From the NCBI RefSeq assembly GCF_049243985.1, contig NC_135384.1, positions 15,000,501 to 15,064,500 on the forward strand: a stretch of DNA of 64,000 nucleotides, read 5' to 3'. Source of the DNA: Paroedura picta. Lineage: Eukaryota; Chordata; Lepidosauria; Squamata; Gekkonidae. This document shows positions 1 to 11,350 of this stretch, in pieces (the first letter of the stretch is position 1; each line of letters starts with the position of its first letter). Both the position numbers and the translations under genes were made by a program. The notes below the pieces were generated by a model. That model was not told where the DNA came from, made no database searches, and was given only the letters and a program-made list of their open reading frames with translations.

Positions 1-285
1 TCTAACCAATCTTCACCATCAGCTGCTAAGGGATGTCTGTGCCTCCTGCGGTACCCCAGAGCAAGATCCTGTGGCGAGGGAACCTGTGGGCTTGGTAGGA
101 TACCATGACGGGATCTCCAGGGCGCCGCTGGAGTCTAGGGGTATTAAGGGTCTAATGACCTGGTTACAGGCTCCCTCTCCCCTTGCTGGCCAACACATCT
201 TTGCCTATATACATTTTAATAAAACCGTAGCCTATTTGCCTAAAAGTTATATACGTGTGTCTTCTTCAGCCCAAATACCCGCCTG
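1..285 (+). mobile_element. Possible LTR end of a retroelement, cut by the window edge
   Basis: The stretch holds an AATAAAA polyadenylation-like signal near 220 and ends in a TGCA-type terminus near 285, like the R-U5 part of an LTR. There is no second copy in the window and the start lies outside it, so the family is unknown. It could also be an ordinary 3' UTR fragment. Confidence 0.25.
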
Positions 286-822
286 CAGGTCAATTACTAG
301 GTAATTATGAACTAAAGTCATCCGACCCATCGAATTTAATGACAGTTGCTCACAAGTTAATTATTAATTACTTAACCACTTTTGTCTTGCAGTCCCACCT
401 CTATGGTTTGAGGACTCAGATTTCTCTTCCGTAACACAGAGGCTTTTAGTGCACAGATGTGAACCAGTCCATAGGGTGATGGTGTGACTCAAGCCACAAT
501 GCAACCTTTCCCCACAAACTTTTCCCCACTTCTGCAATTTGAGAGGAACTTCACTGCAGAAGCCACACAAAAATTGCCAGATTGTATGACTTGGACTGAT
601 CTAGTGCCCCAATACACGTGCAGAAAGTCTGTGTGACTCAGTCCTAACCGGAAGCCACCAAAAAAACTCCACAAGTATAGAAATATCATACCAAATAGTT
701 TAATGATGTTCTGCTATCAGAAATCATCTGTGTGATTTCAAACATATAAGCATGAGAGTTTGGGGGAAAGAATATACTAGGTGGCCCACTGGTCTTTCAG
801 GTTACCTCTTACAGTCTTGTGA
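286..822. other. No recognised feature
   Basis: Unique-looking AT-rich DNA. The open frames here are short and have no recognisable family or coding signal. Confidence 0.4.
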
Positions 823-1127
823 ATAATTTTAAACACACACACACACTTCTGGCCAAAAGGAACACCCCACAAGTAGTTCAAGGTGACCAGATTGTCCCAC
901 TTTTGGAGGGACATCTGGGGGTACCTGGCAAATTGTACTTATGTTGAAATTTAAAAATATGTATTACAATACTATTTTTGCGTTCTATGCGTTCTATTAC
1001 ACTTTTTGTTGCTCCATATTGACCAAATTTTTAATCACCCCCCCCCCTCTGGTCAATGGTGTCCCGCTTTACCAATGTTAAAATCTGGTCACCTTATATG
1101 ACAGAAGCCATCAACTATCTCTTAAAA
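823..1127. repeat. Tandem duplication, copy 1, with a small DNA transposon inside
   Basis: A CA-rich run followed by ACTTCTGG, then a short element (880-1095) with inverted ends AAGGTGACCAGAT / ATCTGGTCACCTT, then ATGACAGAA and CTATCTCTTAAA. The same order of blocks recurs at 1195-1488. The inner element looks like a non-autonomous DNA transposon of unassigned superfamily. Confidence 0.65.
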
Positions 1128-1194
1128 TAGTTTATTGTCACTGTAGGCTCAGTCAAAATTGATGTAATATAAATGGGTGGATTTCCACCAGGAT

Positions 1195-1488
1195 TTCAAC
1201 TTAACACACACACATACACACACTTCTGGCAAAAACCAGGCATTTAAATTAAGGTGACCAGATTGTCCCACTTTAGGAGGGATATCTGGGAGTACGTGGC
1301 AAATTGTACTTATGTTGAAATTAAATATATATATATATATATTACAATACTATTTTTGCATTCTATGAAAATATTTGTTGCTCCATATAGACCAAAATTT
1401 TAATCAATGGTGTCCCACTTTACCAATGCAAAATCTGGTCACTTTAATTTAGATGTATGACAGAATACACCAGCTATCTCTTAAAGCT
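1195..1488. repeat. Tandem duplication, copy 2, with the same small DNA transposon
   Basis: Repeats the block order of 823-1127 about 360-377 bp further on: CA run, ACTTCTGG, the AAGGTGACCAGAT element (1251-1445), then ATGACAGAA and CTATCTCTTAAA. The host sequence on both sides of the transposon is duplicated too, so this is a segmental duplication and not two insertions. An (AT)n run has expanded inside this copy near 1325. Confidence 0.65.
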
Positions 1489-2613
1489 TCTTGCCACCAG
1501 GTTTTTTGGTCATGAAAGAAAGGAGGGTCCTCTTTGATCACTCTCAGTCCTATGCTTGGATCTTATTTATTTTATTATTTATTATTTGCATTTCTTATTC
1601 GCCTCTCCCCAGAATCTGCCTGAACAAAGCCATGTTATTCTAGTAAGTAGGAGAAAGTTGTGAGTTTAAATGAAAAAGCAGGATGGATCCAATCCCATTT
1701 CAGACCTTTAAGATCAATGATTTCTTTCAGTGAGGAACATATTTTATTAGTCATACCTTAAATGTGTTGATTTGGATCCAAATTTTTCCTTCCTCTGAGT
1801 CAGAAATTTTGTCCAATGCATTCATCAAAGAACACATTTCACTTAGCAGAAGGATCTTTCTGGAATTAACACATAGTTTCCCCCACTGAAAACACCCCCT
1901 CCACACACATACAACAAGCTATGGATGTAGACTTCATTATTTTTATCACTTTAGTTCAGTATTGTTTGAAGCTTGTCCTAATGTATATACTATTTATAAT
2001 CAAATAGATATTAGAAATTGCAATCCTATGTATATATAAAAAGTTGGGATTGATTCCCAGGCTGAATGTGTCTTTCTCCAGCATCCTTCTGCTGTAATCC
2101 TGATGCATATCTGTAAAGGAGCACTTACCATTGTTTAAAATCTGTGTTGATGTATTCCATCAGAGAACTTGCATAGCCGTGGATGGTGATACAGAAAAAA
2201 AGTGTTTTTCTTCCTTGGAGGAAAAGCTGGGCACACTGTAAAATAATTTTTTTTTCCTATTGTATCTGGATTGAATAGTTCTGAGTATGCAAAAAAGGGG
2301 AGACTACTTATCCAGACCTAGTAGAAAGCTCATGGTATAAAATGCTTTCATCGTGCATTGATCCAATAGATCAATGTGTACTTCACATTCCACAGATTAG
2401 GTCAGCTGGGACAAGATGAAATGACACTTTTCAGAATTAGACAGTAACATTGTTCTCCTTCCTAGGGAATTAACTGGAAAGTTGCCCCCCAAACTTTAGA
2501 CTTGTAAAGGATCAGAATTAGTATTTGTTGCATCGAGACAGTAAAACATACCCCCCCCCCAAAAAACGGTCTTTGACAAAGCTGTGCTACACTTCAGATG
2601 TCATAGCTACATT
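1489..2613. other. Mostly nothing; remnant LINE tail near 1560-1620
   Basis: The TTATTTATTTTATTATTT block followed by a GCATTTCTTATTCGCC-like stretch resembles the 3' tail of a LINE on the minus strand. A fragment near 2015-2030 matches one arm of a degenerate palindromic repeat (GCAATCCTATG). The rest is unassigned. Confidence 0.3.
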
Positions 2614-2750
2614 AAAGGTAAAGGTATCCCCTGTGCAAGCACCGGGTCATGTCTGACCCTTGGGGTGACGCCCTCTAGCGTTTTCATGGCAGACTCAATA
2701 CAGGATGGCCTTGCCAGTGCCTTCAGCCTCATTAGCCAAACCATAATTAC
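2614..2750 (-). mobile_element. Sauria-type SINE, 3' part
   Basis: Read on the minus strand it ends with the stretch found at 40860-40943: CATGAAAACGCTAGAGGG, the GTCAGACATGACCCGGTGC-like tail, and terminal ACCTTTACCTTT. Sauria SINEs have a tRNA-derived head and a BovB-LINE-like tail. The tRNA head is missing or decayed here. Confidence 0.75.
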
Positions 2751-2799
2751 TGTGTCTCGGGAAAAGTAGGCTGCATTCAGCCAAAGCTAAACCAAGAAT

Positions 2800-2915
2800 C
2801 AAATGTGTAGCTGTGTTGGTCTGGAGCAGCAGAACAAAGTTTGAGTCTACTGACACCTTTAAGACCAACAAAGCTTTATTAAAGGTAAAAGCTTTCATGT
2901 GCATGCACACTTAGT
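2800..2915 (-). repeat. Dispersed repeat with ACCTTTAAGACCAACAAAG core
   Basis: GTGTAGCTGTGTTGGTCTG, then ACACCTTTAAGACCAACAAAG, then AAAGCTTTCATGTGCATGCA. The core recurs at 14715-14790, and a related fragment (CAGACCAACACGGCGACCCA) lies near 4710. This resembles a repeat common in sauropsid genomes; its class cannot be assigned from sequence alone. Confidence 0.5.
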
Positions 2916-4600
2916 TGTCGTGTGGCAGGGGACATGTTCCTGTGCCTAAATGAGTGGTGCCAAACAATGGCAGTTTCCTCTGGAGGAGTCCAGAGCCTGC
3001 TGCCAGTAACGGCTGCCCTGCATGGGTCTTGCGGCTAATAATGAGGGTGGAGCTGGGTTAAGACAAATGCCAAGGCACCAGGGGCCAGCCCCATGGCTTG
3101 AGGTGGAGGTGGAGGTGGAATGGGCATGGGTGAGGGTGAGATGTCTACAGCTCAGCACATGACCCCATGTATCCCATTAAGCTTCCATTTATGAAGGGGA
3201 CCCTGCTGCTCCCTGCTATCTGAGTCAGGGCCCTTCTGCCTCGCACTCTTCCTCGCCATGGTTCTCCCCACGTGGCGCAAGCAGGCTTGACCTTGGGGAC
3301 TCCCCCCCTTTGCCCCCATCCTCCTGCTTTTTCCTGGAGTCATGCTTCCATATGTTTCCACCCCCAATCCTAGGCCCACAACCCCCTAGGTCCCCACCTC
3401 CAATCCCAGCCTGCCCCAAAACCAAACAGCCATTCTGAGGGCAAATGTGTGCCCAGCCAGGAGTTGATCCTGTATGTGTGTGTGTGTGTGTGGGGGGGGG
3501 AAGATTCACTTCTGTATTTAGTAGGGCCCAAGGTAGCTGCTGGGAAAACACACCACCAGAAAGTCCTCAAGCCCAGCGCAAGCTAGCCACCTGGTTTCCC
3601 AATGACCCTCTCCCCAAGACCCAATAACTCTAGCTCCGGGAACAACCAGCTACCTGCTGGGGATCGCTGTTGAGTGTTCTGTAGAAGGTTGATCTCCACC
3701 TGGCCACTGGATGCCTGCTGCCACTCTTTTCCCCATGCCTCCAGCCAGCTGGCTCTTCCAGACCTTCATGCCTTGGTGCTGCACAAAAGTCATCCTTTGA
3801 AGGAAGATAAGTCGATGCTTGGGCCACATGCTACTGCCAAGAAGCTGTGTGAATGAGCCTGTTTGTGAGGAGCAAAAGAAAAGAGGCCTCAAGATGAGGC
3901 ATACGCCCCTATAAAGGGATGCCTGGCTTGGCCTCTCTCCCCCACCCCTCCTGCCATGTGCCCACAGTGGTAAGTGCACAAGGCATGCCAGGGGGTGGAG
4001 GCCTACCAACCTCCTCTCTTCCTGTGTCCTGATGCAGTGAGAGGTTCCTCCTTTGCCGCCTAGGTAAATTGCTGGCCAGATTTATCTGATGTTCAAGCAC
4101 ATTGAAGGAGTCACTGGACCCAAATTTAAGTTTTGTTCTAGAATCCAACATTATTACTCTTTAAGTTATCAAAGCCCTCATGTTAGTGGCCCAGGCTGTC
4201 CCCTGATGGGGTCCTCTGCACTCAGCTGTGCTGACCTTGGCAGTGTTCCCACCAGTAGTTATCAGACTTGGTGGGAAGACAGCAGCACAGTAAGAAGTCA
4301 TGGGTAGCTCGCTGGGAGCATAAGCAACACAAGCAGTCGGTTATTGGAGCCCAAGAAGCCAGTCTGAAGTGAGTCAGTACGTGGTCCAGAAGTCCAAAGG
4401 CAGGCAGCAATGCAGAATAATCAGAAATGGTCCCAGAGGTTGAGGCAGTCAGCAAGGAGTCACGGTCAATTAGTTATAATGTTTCACTATTTGCATTAGC
4501 CGCAAGGAAAATTCGAGCCAAATTTACACCACCAGAGAGCTAGAAACCTGAATTCTTATTGTCTTTTATTATTTATGGATTACTGCATGTATTGTTCTAA
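2916..4600. other. No recognised gene; short TG/G run near 3474
   Basis: Fairly GC-rich, unique-looking DNA with overlapping short frames on both strands, the pattern of non-coding GC-rich sequence. A (TG)n-G8 simple repeat lies at 3474-3500. Confidence 0.35.
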
Positions 4601-4786
4601 TTCTTTTACTGTTTTTATATCAACTGATATGATATTGATCGCATTGTAATGGCCTATGGCTGGAAACAATAAAGTCTTATGTATGTACTCTATTTTTGTT
4701 GTGCCACTTCAGACCAACACGGCGACCCACTTGAATCTGTGAATAGTGGTAGCATATTGGATTCAAGCAGCACTCCTTGCTTATTA

Positions 4787-4970
4787 ATTTATTTTATTTA
4801 TTTGAAATGTATTAGTTGCATTTCTTCCTTATGGAGCTCAAGGTGGCTTACAATGTCAATAAAATGCATTAAAAAAGAGTACAGAAATACATAAAACACA
4901 AATCTAAGACCACAATTTAGGACTGCTTCAATTAAATGCAGTCTTAAATAAAAACATCTTCAGTTGCCTC
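4787..4970 (-). mobile_element. LINE/SINE 3' end remnant
   Basis: TTTATTTATTTGAAATGTATTAG, then GCATTTCTTCCTTATGGAGCTCAAGGTGGCTTACA, the inverted 3' end seen in many squamate retroposons (compare 15670-15765). Only the tail is present. Confidence 0.4.
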
Positions 4971-5096
4971 CCAAAGATTCAAAGAGAGGGGGCCATGTTG
5001 TTCCATAATTGTGGAGCTTCCATTTGAAAGGTCTCTTCTTATGTATCCGCCAAACAAGCTGCTAGGATTGTAAGACAATCAGGAATGCTTCTCCCT

Positions 5097-5421
5097 GGCC
5101 TATTATGCACGACTGCTGAAACGGCAGCATGGACAACGAGGAGGCAGAAGAAGTGAAGCAAACTGCTTATGTATGGGACAGGACGCAACGGCGGCAAAAC
5201 CCAGAGTATCAGATTATGCACATGGCCAAACCGGAGCCATTTCTGGTTGCGCCCTGGGTGCCCGGGAAGCTCCACTTTCTTCCGCATCTCACTAATGCAG
5301 CTTTTTCAGTGGCATACGTCAACTCTGCGCCCGGCTGCCGCCTGCGGCGTGCATAATCAGTGATTTTAGCCTCCGCCATTCCACCTCGAATGTGGACCTT
5401 CCGCTCTGTGCATAATGGGCC
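5097..5421. mobile_element. Foldback/MITE-like DNA element
   Basis: The ends are inverted: GGCCTATTATGCAC on the left and GTGCATAATGGGCC on the right. The trinucleotide CCT flanks both sides (5094-5096 and 5422-5424), a possible 3 bp target duplication of the PIF/Harbinger kind. Inner copies of GATTATGCAC and GTGCATAATC repeat the motif. No transposase frame is seen. Confidence 0.5.
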
Positions 5422-5424
5422 CCT

Positions 5425-6303
5425 GTGATCATAATTCCTCAGAAGGAGCGTATGAAGGAAGAATGTCCTTCAGATATCCTGGTTTGAAGCCGTAATGGTT
5501 ATTGTGTTTTTAAAAATAAACTTTAATTTACAATTGACATTTTCTATTAATATTACTTGGGGTATGTGTATAATGAGAAAACTTTGGTTCAGTTGAATGA
5601 ATACAAAGAGCACATGAATGAATCAAATGTTCTGCAACCTAGAATTTCATGGTTTAGTCAGACAGTTTGTCTTCTCAAGTAAGAGCCCTTTGCAATACCT
5701 GAACAATTCCAAATGCCTTAGGTTCTGCTATTTACAATGGAGTATCCGTACTACCTGAAGAGTATTTCTATGATTCTAAAAGCTTTGAAACTTCTATAGT
5801 ATAGGGGGAAGATCTTCATTCAAAAGAACCCTGGCTTGCCCAAGAGGAGGATCATAAACTCCTGAACTCAAACAAGATGAGTTGGAAGAGTTCAACAAAT
5901 TACTATCAAGATAGAATCATACTTAGATGCATGGTTGGCAAGAGTCACCATTATCCCACCCACCCACAAATAATTCTATTTATTTTCTATAACACCCTAA
6001 TAGGGACTGGATTGATAGAGATTCATTGTCAAAATCTTGCTTATATTTTTACTCACGCTCGACAATGGATAAAACATTCTAATTTTTTGTTTGAGCAACA
6101 AGAAGCATAATATTAATGATAATTATAAGAATAATAGCCAGTCTGGAACAGAGAAGATTATGCCATGATTGTCAAAATGTCACCAGAAGAATCCAATTTG
6201 CTTCACTCAAATTTGATGGAAAAAAGTAGGAGACTGAATTCCAAATTCACTTGTGCTCCTGTTCATGTTTGATAATGTAAATCCAAATCCTTCAGTATCA
6301 GTT
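5425..6303. other. No recognised feature
   Basis: AT-rich DNA downstream of the first OR gene, with no gene or repeat I can name. Confidence 0.4.
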
Positions 6304-6305
6304 TG

Positions 6306-7229
6306 TTAAGCAGACAGTGTCTTCCTCAAGGCATCTTTGACTTCCTTGTTTCTGAGGCAGTATATGAGAGGGTTTAGAAGGGGGACTACAACGGTGTAGA
6401 GCACAGATACCCATTTGTTGGAGTTGTAGGCATACATGGCTTTGGGCCGTGCATAGGTAAAGAGTGTAGTAGAGTAGAACAGCACCACTACTGTAAGGTG
6501 AGAGCTGCAGGTGGAGAAGGCTTTTTTCCTGCCCTGGGCTGAAGAGATCTTCAGTACAGTAGAAATAATGTAGATGTATGACATCACAACAATGCAAAGT
6601 GGGACCATGATGACCATAAGGGCCAAGAGGAAATCCACCAGCTCGGCCAAGGAGGAGTCCGTACAGGAGACATTCAAGAGGGGTGAAATGTCACAGAAGT
6701 AGTGGTTGATCTTGTTGGTACCACAATACTTCAGCTGGCCAATGAAAGTCAACTTGATGGCAGAGGTAATCAAACCACACGTCCAGCAACCTGCTGACAG
6801 CTGGGCACAGAAGGTGTTGCTCATGATAACTGGGTAACGTAGTGGGTTACATATGGCCAAATACCGGTCATAGGCCATGACAGCCAGTAGGATATACTCG
6901 CTGCATACAAAGGTGACAAAGAAATACAACTGTGCCAGGCAACCCTGGAACGAGATTCGCTTATCTTGTGTGAGGAAATCTGCCAGCATTTTAGGGACTA
7001 TGATGGTGATGTACCAGATTTCCAGGAAGGACAGGTTGCACAAGAAAAAGTACATGGGCTTGTGAAGGTTACTGTTGAGCCGGATGACTAAAATGATGAC
7101 AAGATTTTCTATGAGTGTCAGGAGATATGCCAAGAGGAACAGGACAAAAAGCAATTCCTGAAGCTCAGCAGAGGAAGAGAATCCCAGAAGGATGAAATAG
7201 CTGACATTGGTCTTGTTTCTTTCATCCAT
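6306..7229 (-). CDS. Olfactory receptor, class II, family 6-like
   Basis: An intronless frame of 307 residues, normal for a vertebrate odorant receptor: a seven-helix G protein-coupled receptor of the olfactory neuron cilium that signals through Golf and adenylyl cyclase. Seen: N-glycosylation sequons at N5 and N8; E41-N42 in helix 1 in place of the usual GN, as in many family 6 receptors; PMYFFL at 58-63; [10 protein letters not shown] at about 118-127; the extracellular loop 2 stretch [17 protein letters not shown] in helix 5; [10 protein letters not shown] in helix 6; and [13 protein letters not shown] in helix 7. The set looks complete. A possible splice acceptor (CCCACCACAG) lies about 21 bases before the ATG, weaker than in the neighbouring genes. 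Family 6 is inferred from motifs recalled from OR6A/6B. The ligand is unknown. Confidence 0.95.
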   Translation of the reverse strand: MDERNKTNVSYFILLGFSSSAELQELLFVLFLLAYLLTLIENLVIILVIRLNSNLHKPMYFFLCNLSFLEIWYITIIVPKMLADFLTQDKRISFQGCLAQLYFFVTFVCSEYILLAVMAYDRYLAICNPLRYPVIMSNTFCAQLSAGCWTCGLITSAIKLTFIGQLKYCGTNKINHYFCDISPLLNVSCTDSSLAELVDFLLALMVIMVPLCIVVMSYIYIISTVLKISSAQGRKKAFSTCSSHLTVVVLFYSTTLFTYARPKAMYAYNSNKWVSVLYTVVVPLLNPLIYCLRNKEVKDALRKTLSA

Positions 7230-7559
7230 TTCTTGAAAGCTAAATCAGTTCTGTGGTGGGCATAGGCCAAAAGATACAATGCAACTTGAGTTGATGGTTT
7301 TGCATTTTCCAAAAGACAAGACATTTCAGTATTGACATTTTAAAATTATTTCATTACAACAAAAGGCAGACAAGTACTTTAACCCCTGTAAATGTCATGA
7401 CACATTCATTGTGAATTACATGCAACTGTTTCACTTGAGAGCAAGCAAAATAAATCCGCATACCTGCACCTCGTCATTCAGGGTTAGAATCTTCAAGAAA
7501 TCTGTGAACCAACTTATCTCTGAATCAAAAACTCGATTATTTTAATGGGCTTAAGCAAC

Positions 7560-7645
7560 CTAGAATAATAGAATCAGTTGGAAGGGACCTTACAGGCCAT
7601 CTAGTCCAACCCCCTGATCTACGCAGGATCAGGCTAACCATGCTT
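7560..7645 (-). mobile_element. CR1 LINE 3' end fragment
   Basis: Inverted copy of the CR1 3' terminus: AATCAGTTGGAAGGGACC, then CAGGCCATCTAGTCCAACCC, then ACGCAGGATCAGGC. Only the last 80 or so bases are present, as usual for CR1. Confidence 0.8.
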
Positions 7646-9329
7646 TGACTGTATCTTTTTAAAATATATAAATGTGTCTCTGTGTGAGAGAGGCTGCCTA
7701 CAGATTGCAATCTAACGCTGTCACATTCAATATAATTTCTTCCATGTACACTCATTAGAAATCAGGGATTTCTTTCCAAGCGAATCTGGCACCAGCAGTG
7801 TTCATGATGCTATTGCTGTGAGAAGATTACAAGCCCCATCCACAGAACCAGTGAGGTGGGGTACCAGACCAGAAGTCTGCCCTCATTTTTGCCTTTGGGC
7901 AGTAGCTGAAAGTCAGTCATTCGAAGTCATTTGGTCCAAAGTACTGAATGCTCCTTGATACATTAGATCTTTGCTTGAGGGCTTGCAAGTTGGACTCCTT
8001 CCTCCACTGCTACAGCATGTTACTAGCAATGCCATCCTGAACAGACTTACTCCAAGCTAAGCCCAGTGAATGCAATGAATTTAAACTGGAGTAACTTTGA
8101 ATGTTGTTCTGCTCTTCCCAATCTACTGGGGCAATTGGCTGTGAAATATAATTTCTCTCTATACCAAAGAGCTGATATACTAAAGAGCCTTTGGAACTAG
8201 CATGCAAATCACGTGTTCTTCATCCATTCCCACTTGCAGGAATAACTACTAGAAGGAATATTAAGTATTCCCAAAAGGCAGAGTGGTTTACCAGATTAGC
8301 AGCAAAATGGGTCCCTTCCAGTGCAAGAGATAGTAGAGATGAGCTGGTTGAAATATGTGTATCCATCATTTAATGACTGAAGTATCAAATGATTATGTAT
8401 GTGCCACCAAAGATCTGTCAATATCCCACCACCTCAATGATAATGCTGTCAGGTGAAGTCTATTCCCTTATTCAGCTGACTATGAGATTCTTGCATAAAT
8501 GAACTGGCCCTATAAATTTCAGGGGGATTGGATTTGCGGGTTATACATGGTAGAAATGTGATGTTGGACCAGGCCTTCTTGGAACACATCCACTTATCTA
8601 ATCATTATTAACCCTACAGTTTTATCATGGCATTCATATGGGTACAAATGTATATTTATTAGGAAAACATCTGCATAGATTTAAACATTTCACTAGTGTA
8701 CATGCTGCAGCAACTGAGTATATGTTCCCTTTGTGGACATGCAAAGATCTTCCACTATGAGAAATGTTGCAAAAGAAGAAATTAGATATTTTACCTGTTA
8801 TATAAATGAGTGGGAGTTTCCTTCTCCGGCTTTGATCTTGCTGTGCATCTGCATATAGCATACGTTGTAAGTGTGGGTTTGTGTTGTTGCATGTATGATT
8901 ACCTCCTTATGTTCTCATCTCTTCACCTTGGGACCAGGAATGAAAATTAGCAATTGAATCCTAGGGGTCATAGCCTCAAAAGATGTCCGCACCTCAATAA
9001 TTGGCTATATTACCTAGAGCTGAAATGAGAGAAGTTAGAAGCTATTGCAAGAAAAACCCAGTTAATACCTAATCACAAAAGAGGACTCTTAACCCACATG
9101 GGAAAAGGAGGATCTTAAAAAAAAAAAGAATGCATTGTCATAACATTGTAACATTGACTTTCCCCCATAAGATAACTATTTTTTTTTCCTTCAGGTTTTC
9201 TTTCTCGTTTTGCATCAGTCTATGGGAAAATGTATGACCAATTCCGCACAGGAGTGTTAAACTTGCACCGCTTCCTGATTGCAAATGCACATTGTAAGCT
9301 ACACAATTTCAAGCTTCCTGACGGAAGAC
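7646..9329. other. No gene; degenerate palindromic repeat near 8020-8100
   Basis: GCCATCCTGAACAGACTTAC, then AGCCCAGTGAATGCAATGAA, then GGAGTAACTTTGAATG is a decayed form of the palindromic repeat also seen at 29262 and 32650. The rest is unassigned. Confidence 0.35.
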
Positions 9330-9520
9330 CCCTCCCATTTTTTCCCTAAACCTTGTCATGGTTTTTTGCCTCCCAACAAGGCAGCAAGGGAAAACAATGC
9401 AAACTTCTCCCCCCGCTTATTGGCTTTTCAATCACCGCAAGTCACCAATCCTAGCACAGCAGTTGTTTTGGGGACTCAAACTTCCTTCTACCCTGAGCCC
9501 TGAGATTATTTTTTTTGTAA
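9330..9520. repeat. Unclassified dispersed repeat, copy 1
   Basis: Shares an ordered block pattern with 33730-33905: GCAGCAAGGGAAAACAATGC, TTGGCTTTTCAATCA, AAGTCACCAATCC, TTGTTTTGGGGACTCAAACT and TCCTTCTACC. The match is over about 180 bases on the same strand. The family is not recognised. Confidence 0.5.
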
Positions 9521-9524
9521 ACTA

Positions 9525-10014
9525 ACACTTTCATGTTGCTATGGAGAAACACCACAACAATGAAACATTCCTTTCTCTTTTCAGATTTTTCATCGAATCG
9601 TCTCCATTAATGTTCGGGTAGATTTGTGATAGGATGGCCATGGTAACTGGATCCTGATGAGTGATTGTTTGTTCCAGTAGGGATTTAAAACAAAGAGCAT
9701 GTACACCTAGCTGATTGGGAGAGGGCTGCTTCATCACACACACACACCACCAGAAAGCACAAACGGGAATGTATTTTAGCTTCCTGATCTCAAAATTACT
9801 GGGCACACTGAAGAGAACATTTTATTTCAACTTGGGGAATGTAGTTTTGCAATTCTGAAGCAACACAGTTGTTGTTTTGTGTCATGCCAGCCCCTGCACA
9901 GCCATGAGTTGCTGCCGATGTCATATGGAGGCAGCACTAAAACCTGCCAGCAACCAGAGTCCAGGGGCAGATTCCTCATGCAGAATAAGTCTATGTTCTT
10001 CTCTATCATGTAAA
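9525..10014. other. No recognised feature
   Basis: Contains a short (CA)n run near 9738-9747. No gene or nameable repeat. Confidence 0.35.
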
Positions 10015-10560
10015 GGTTTTGGTTCTTAGTTTCAAGGCCATACGTGATCTGGGCCCAGTGTACCTGAGAGACCGTCTTTCTGCCTCTGCCATTGCCAACT
10101 GGCTGGTGATCCCTGGCCTCAAAAAAAGCACGTCAGTCCTCAACAAGGGTCAGAGCTTTTTCTGTCCTGGCCTCCACCTGGTGGACCAAGCTCCCTGAAG
10201 AGATCATAACCCTGCCTGATTTCCCACAATTTCACAGGCCCTGCAAAAAAGAGCTCCTCCACCAGGCATTTGGTTGAGATTGGCCCAACCCAAATAATCC
10301 ACAGGTTCCACACAGACATCCCCTCCATGGCCTGATCCAGTCAGACCTCTCTGGGGGCCTTAGCTAAGTTATCATGTCTGTTATATTGTTTAAGACCATT
10401 GAAACTGTGTTATTCAGAACCACTGTTGGCTTATTGTTGATGTATTGACTATGTTATGTGTTAGGTTGTTCCATGTAATCCCCTGTGGTGTTATATGTAA
10501 ACCACCCTGAGCAATTTGGAAGGGTGGTATAAAAATCTAATAAATAAATAAATGAAATAG
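10015..10560 (+). mobile_element. L2-type LINE, 3' end
   Basis: Translated pieces match the end of the L2 reverse transcriptase protein seen better at 35906-36548: a GLGPVYLRDRL-like stretch, a conserved GP region, then WTKLPEEI-like and CKKELLHQAFG-like ends. After the stop come AAACCACCCTGAGCAATTTG and a TAATAAATAAAT tail typical of these LINE 3' UTRs. It is 5' truncated, with frame-breaking changes. Confidence 0.75.
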
Positions 10561-10564
10561 AGCT

Positions 10565-11218
10565 AAGTAATTCATAAGAATAAGGAAGCCCTAAGAAGCA
10601 ATTTATTGACAATCTCTTGTGAAAATATAACACGAGGTTAATTTCTCTTTCTCATCCTTAGCTTTCCCTGAATAAATGGTTGGTGATTCCAGGCATTTTA
10701 TTCACAATGCTCATAGTAACCCATGTCCACATTCACATAATTAGCTTTGATGTATGTTTTTTTTTAATGGCTCTTTATTGGTGAAACAAACTCACCATTA
10801 GCATATACCTAGAAGTGATGTCACCACCACCATCACGTCAAGGAGATTTTGGCCAAAGTCTACGGTTTTACCTATGGCTTTAACATAGAGTTTCGCACAA
10901 ATTCTGAAGTGCTGACTCAGTATCAGGCTGGTTATGTAATGATGCAACTTCACCTTCAGTATTCCCTAGTAGTGGTATTGTGCCACCAGCACAGCACCAT
11001 TTCCCCAGTTACTGTGTCCACCACTCTTACTAGTAGCCAACAATGGGTTCTAAACCGTAGTTCAAAGAAGACTCTTAGTGGTCTGAACAAATTTGGGCCA
11101 ATTTGTTAGTTCTACAAGTTATAGGGATAATACTTAACTCCACTTCTGCATTAGGGGGAGGGGAATTGGTAAGATGACATAATGTAGCTCCTACTGCCCT
11201 CCCCCCAAATCATTAATG
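10565..11218. other. No recognised feature
   Basis: An 86-codon frame near 10849-11109 has no recognisable family and no coding context. Otherwise plain intergenic DNA. Confidence 0.35.
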
Positions 11219-11226
11219 TCCTAAGG

Positions 11227-11342
11227 CAGGGGTAGTCAACCTGTGGTCCTCCAGATGTCCATGGACTACAGTGTTTGCTGGCAGGGACTGATGGTAATTG
11301 TAGTCCATGAACATCTGGAGGACCACAGGTTGACTACCCCTG
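11227..11342. mobile_element. hAT-type foldback MITE
   Basis: A 116 bp element with long inverted arms, beginning CAGGGGTAGTCAACCTGTGG and ending in its complement. It is flanked by TCCTAAGG (11219-11226) and TCCTAAAG (11343-11350), an 8 bp target duplication with one mismatch. CA...TG ends and an 8 bp duplication fit the hAT superfamily. Confidence 0.85.
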
Positions 11343-11350
11343 TCCTAAAG

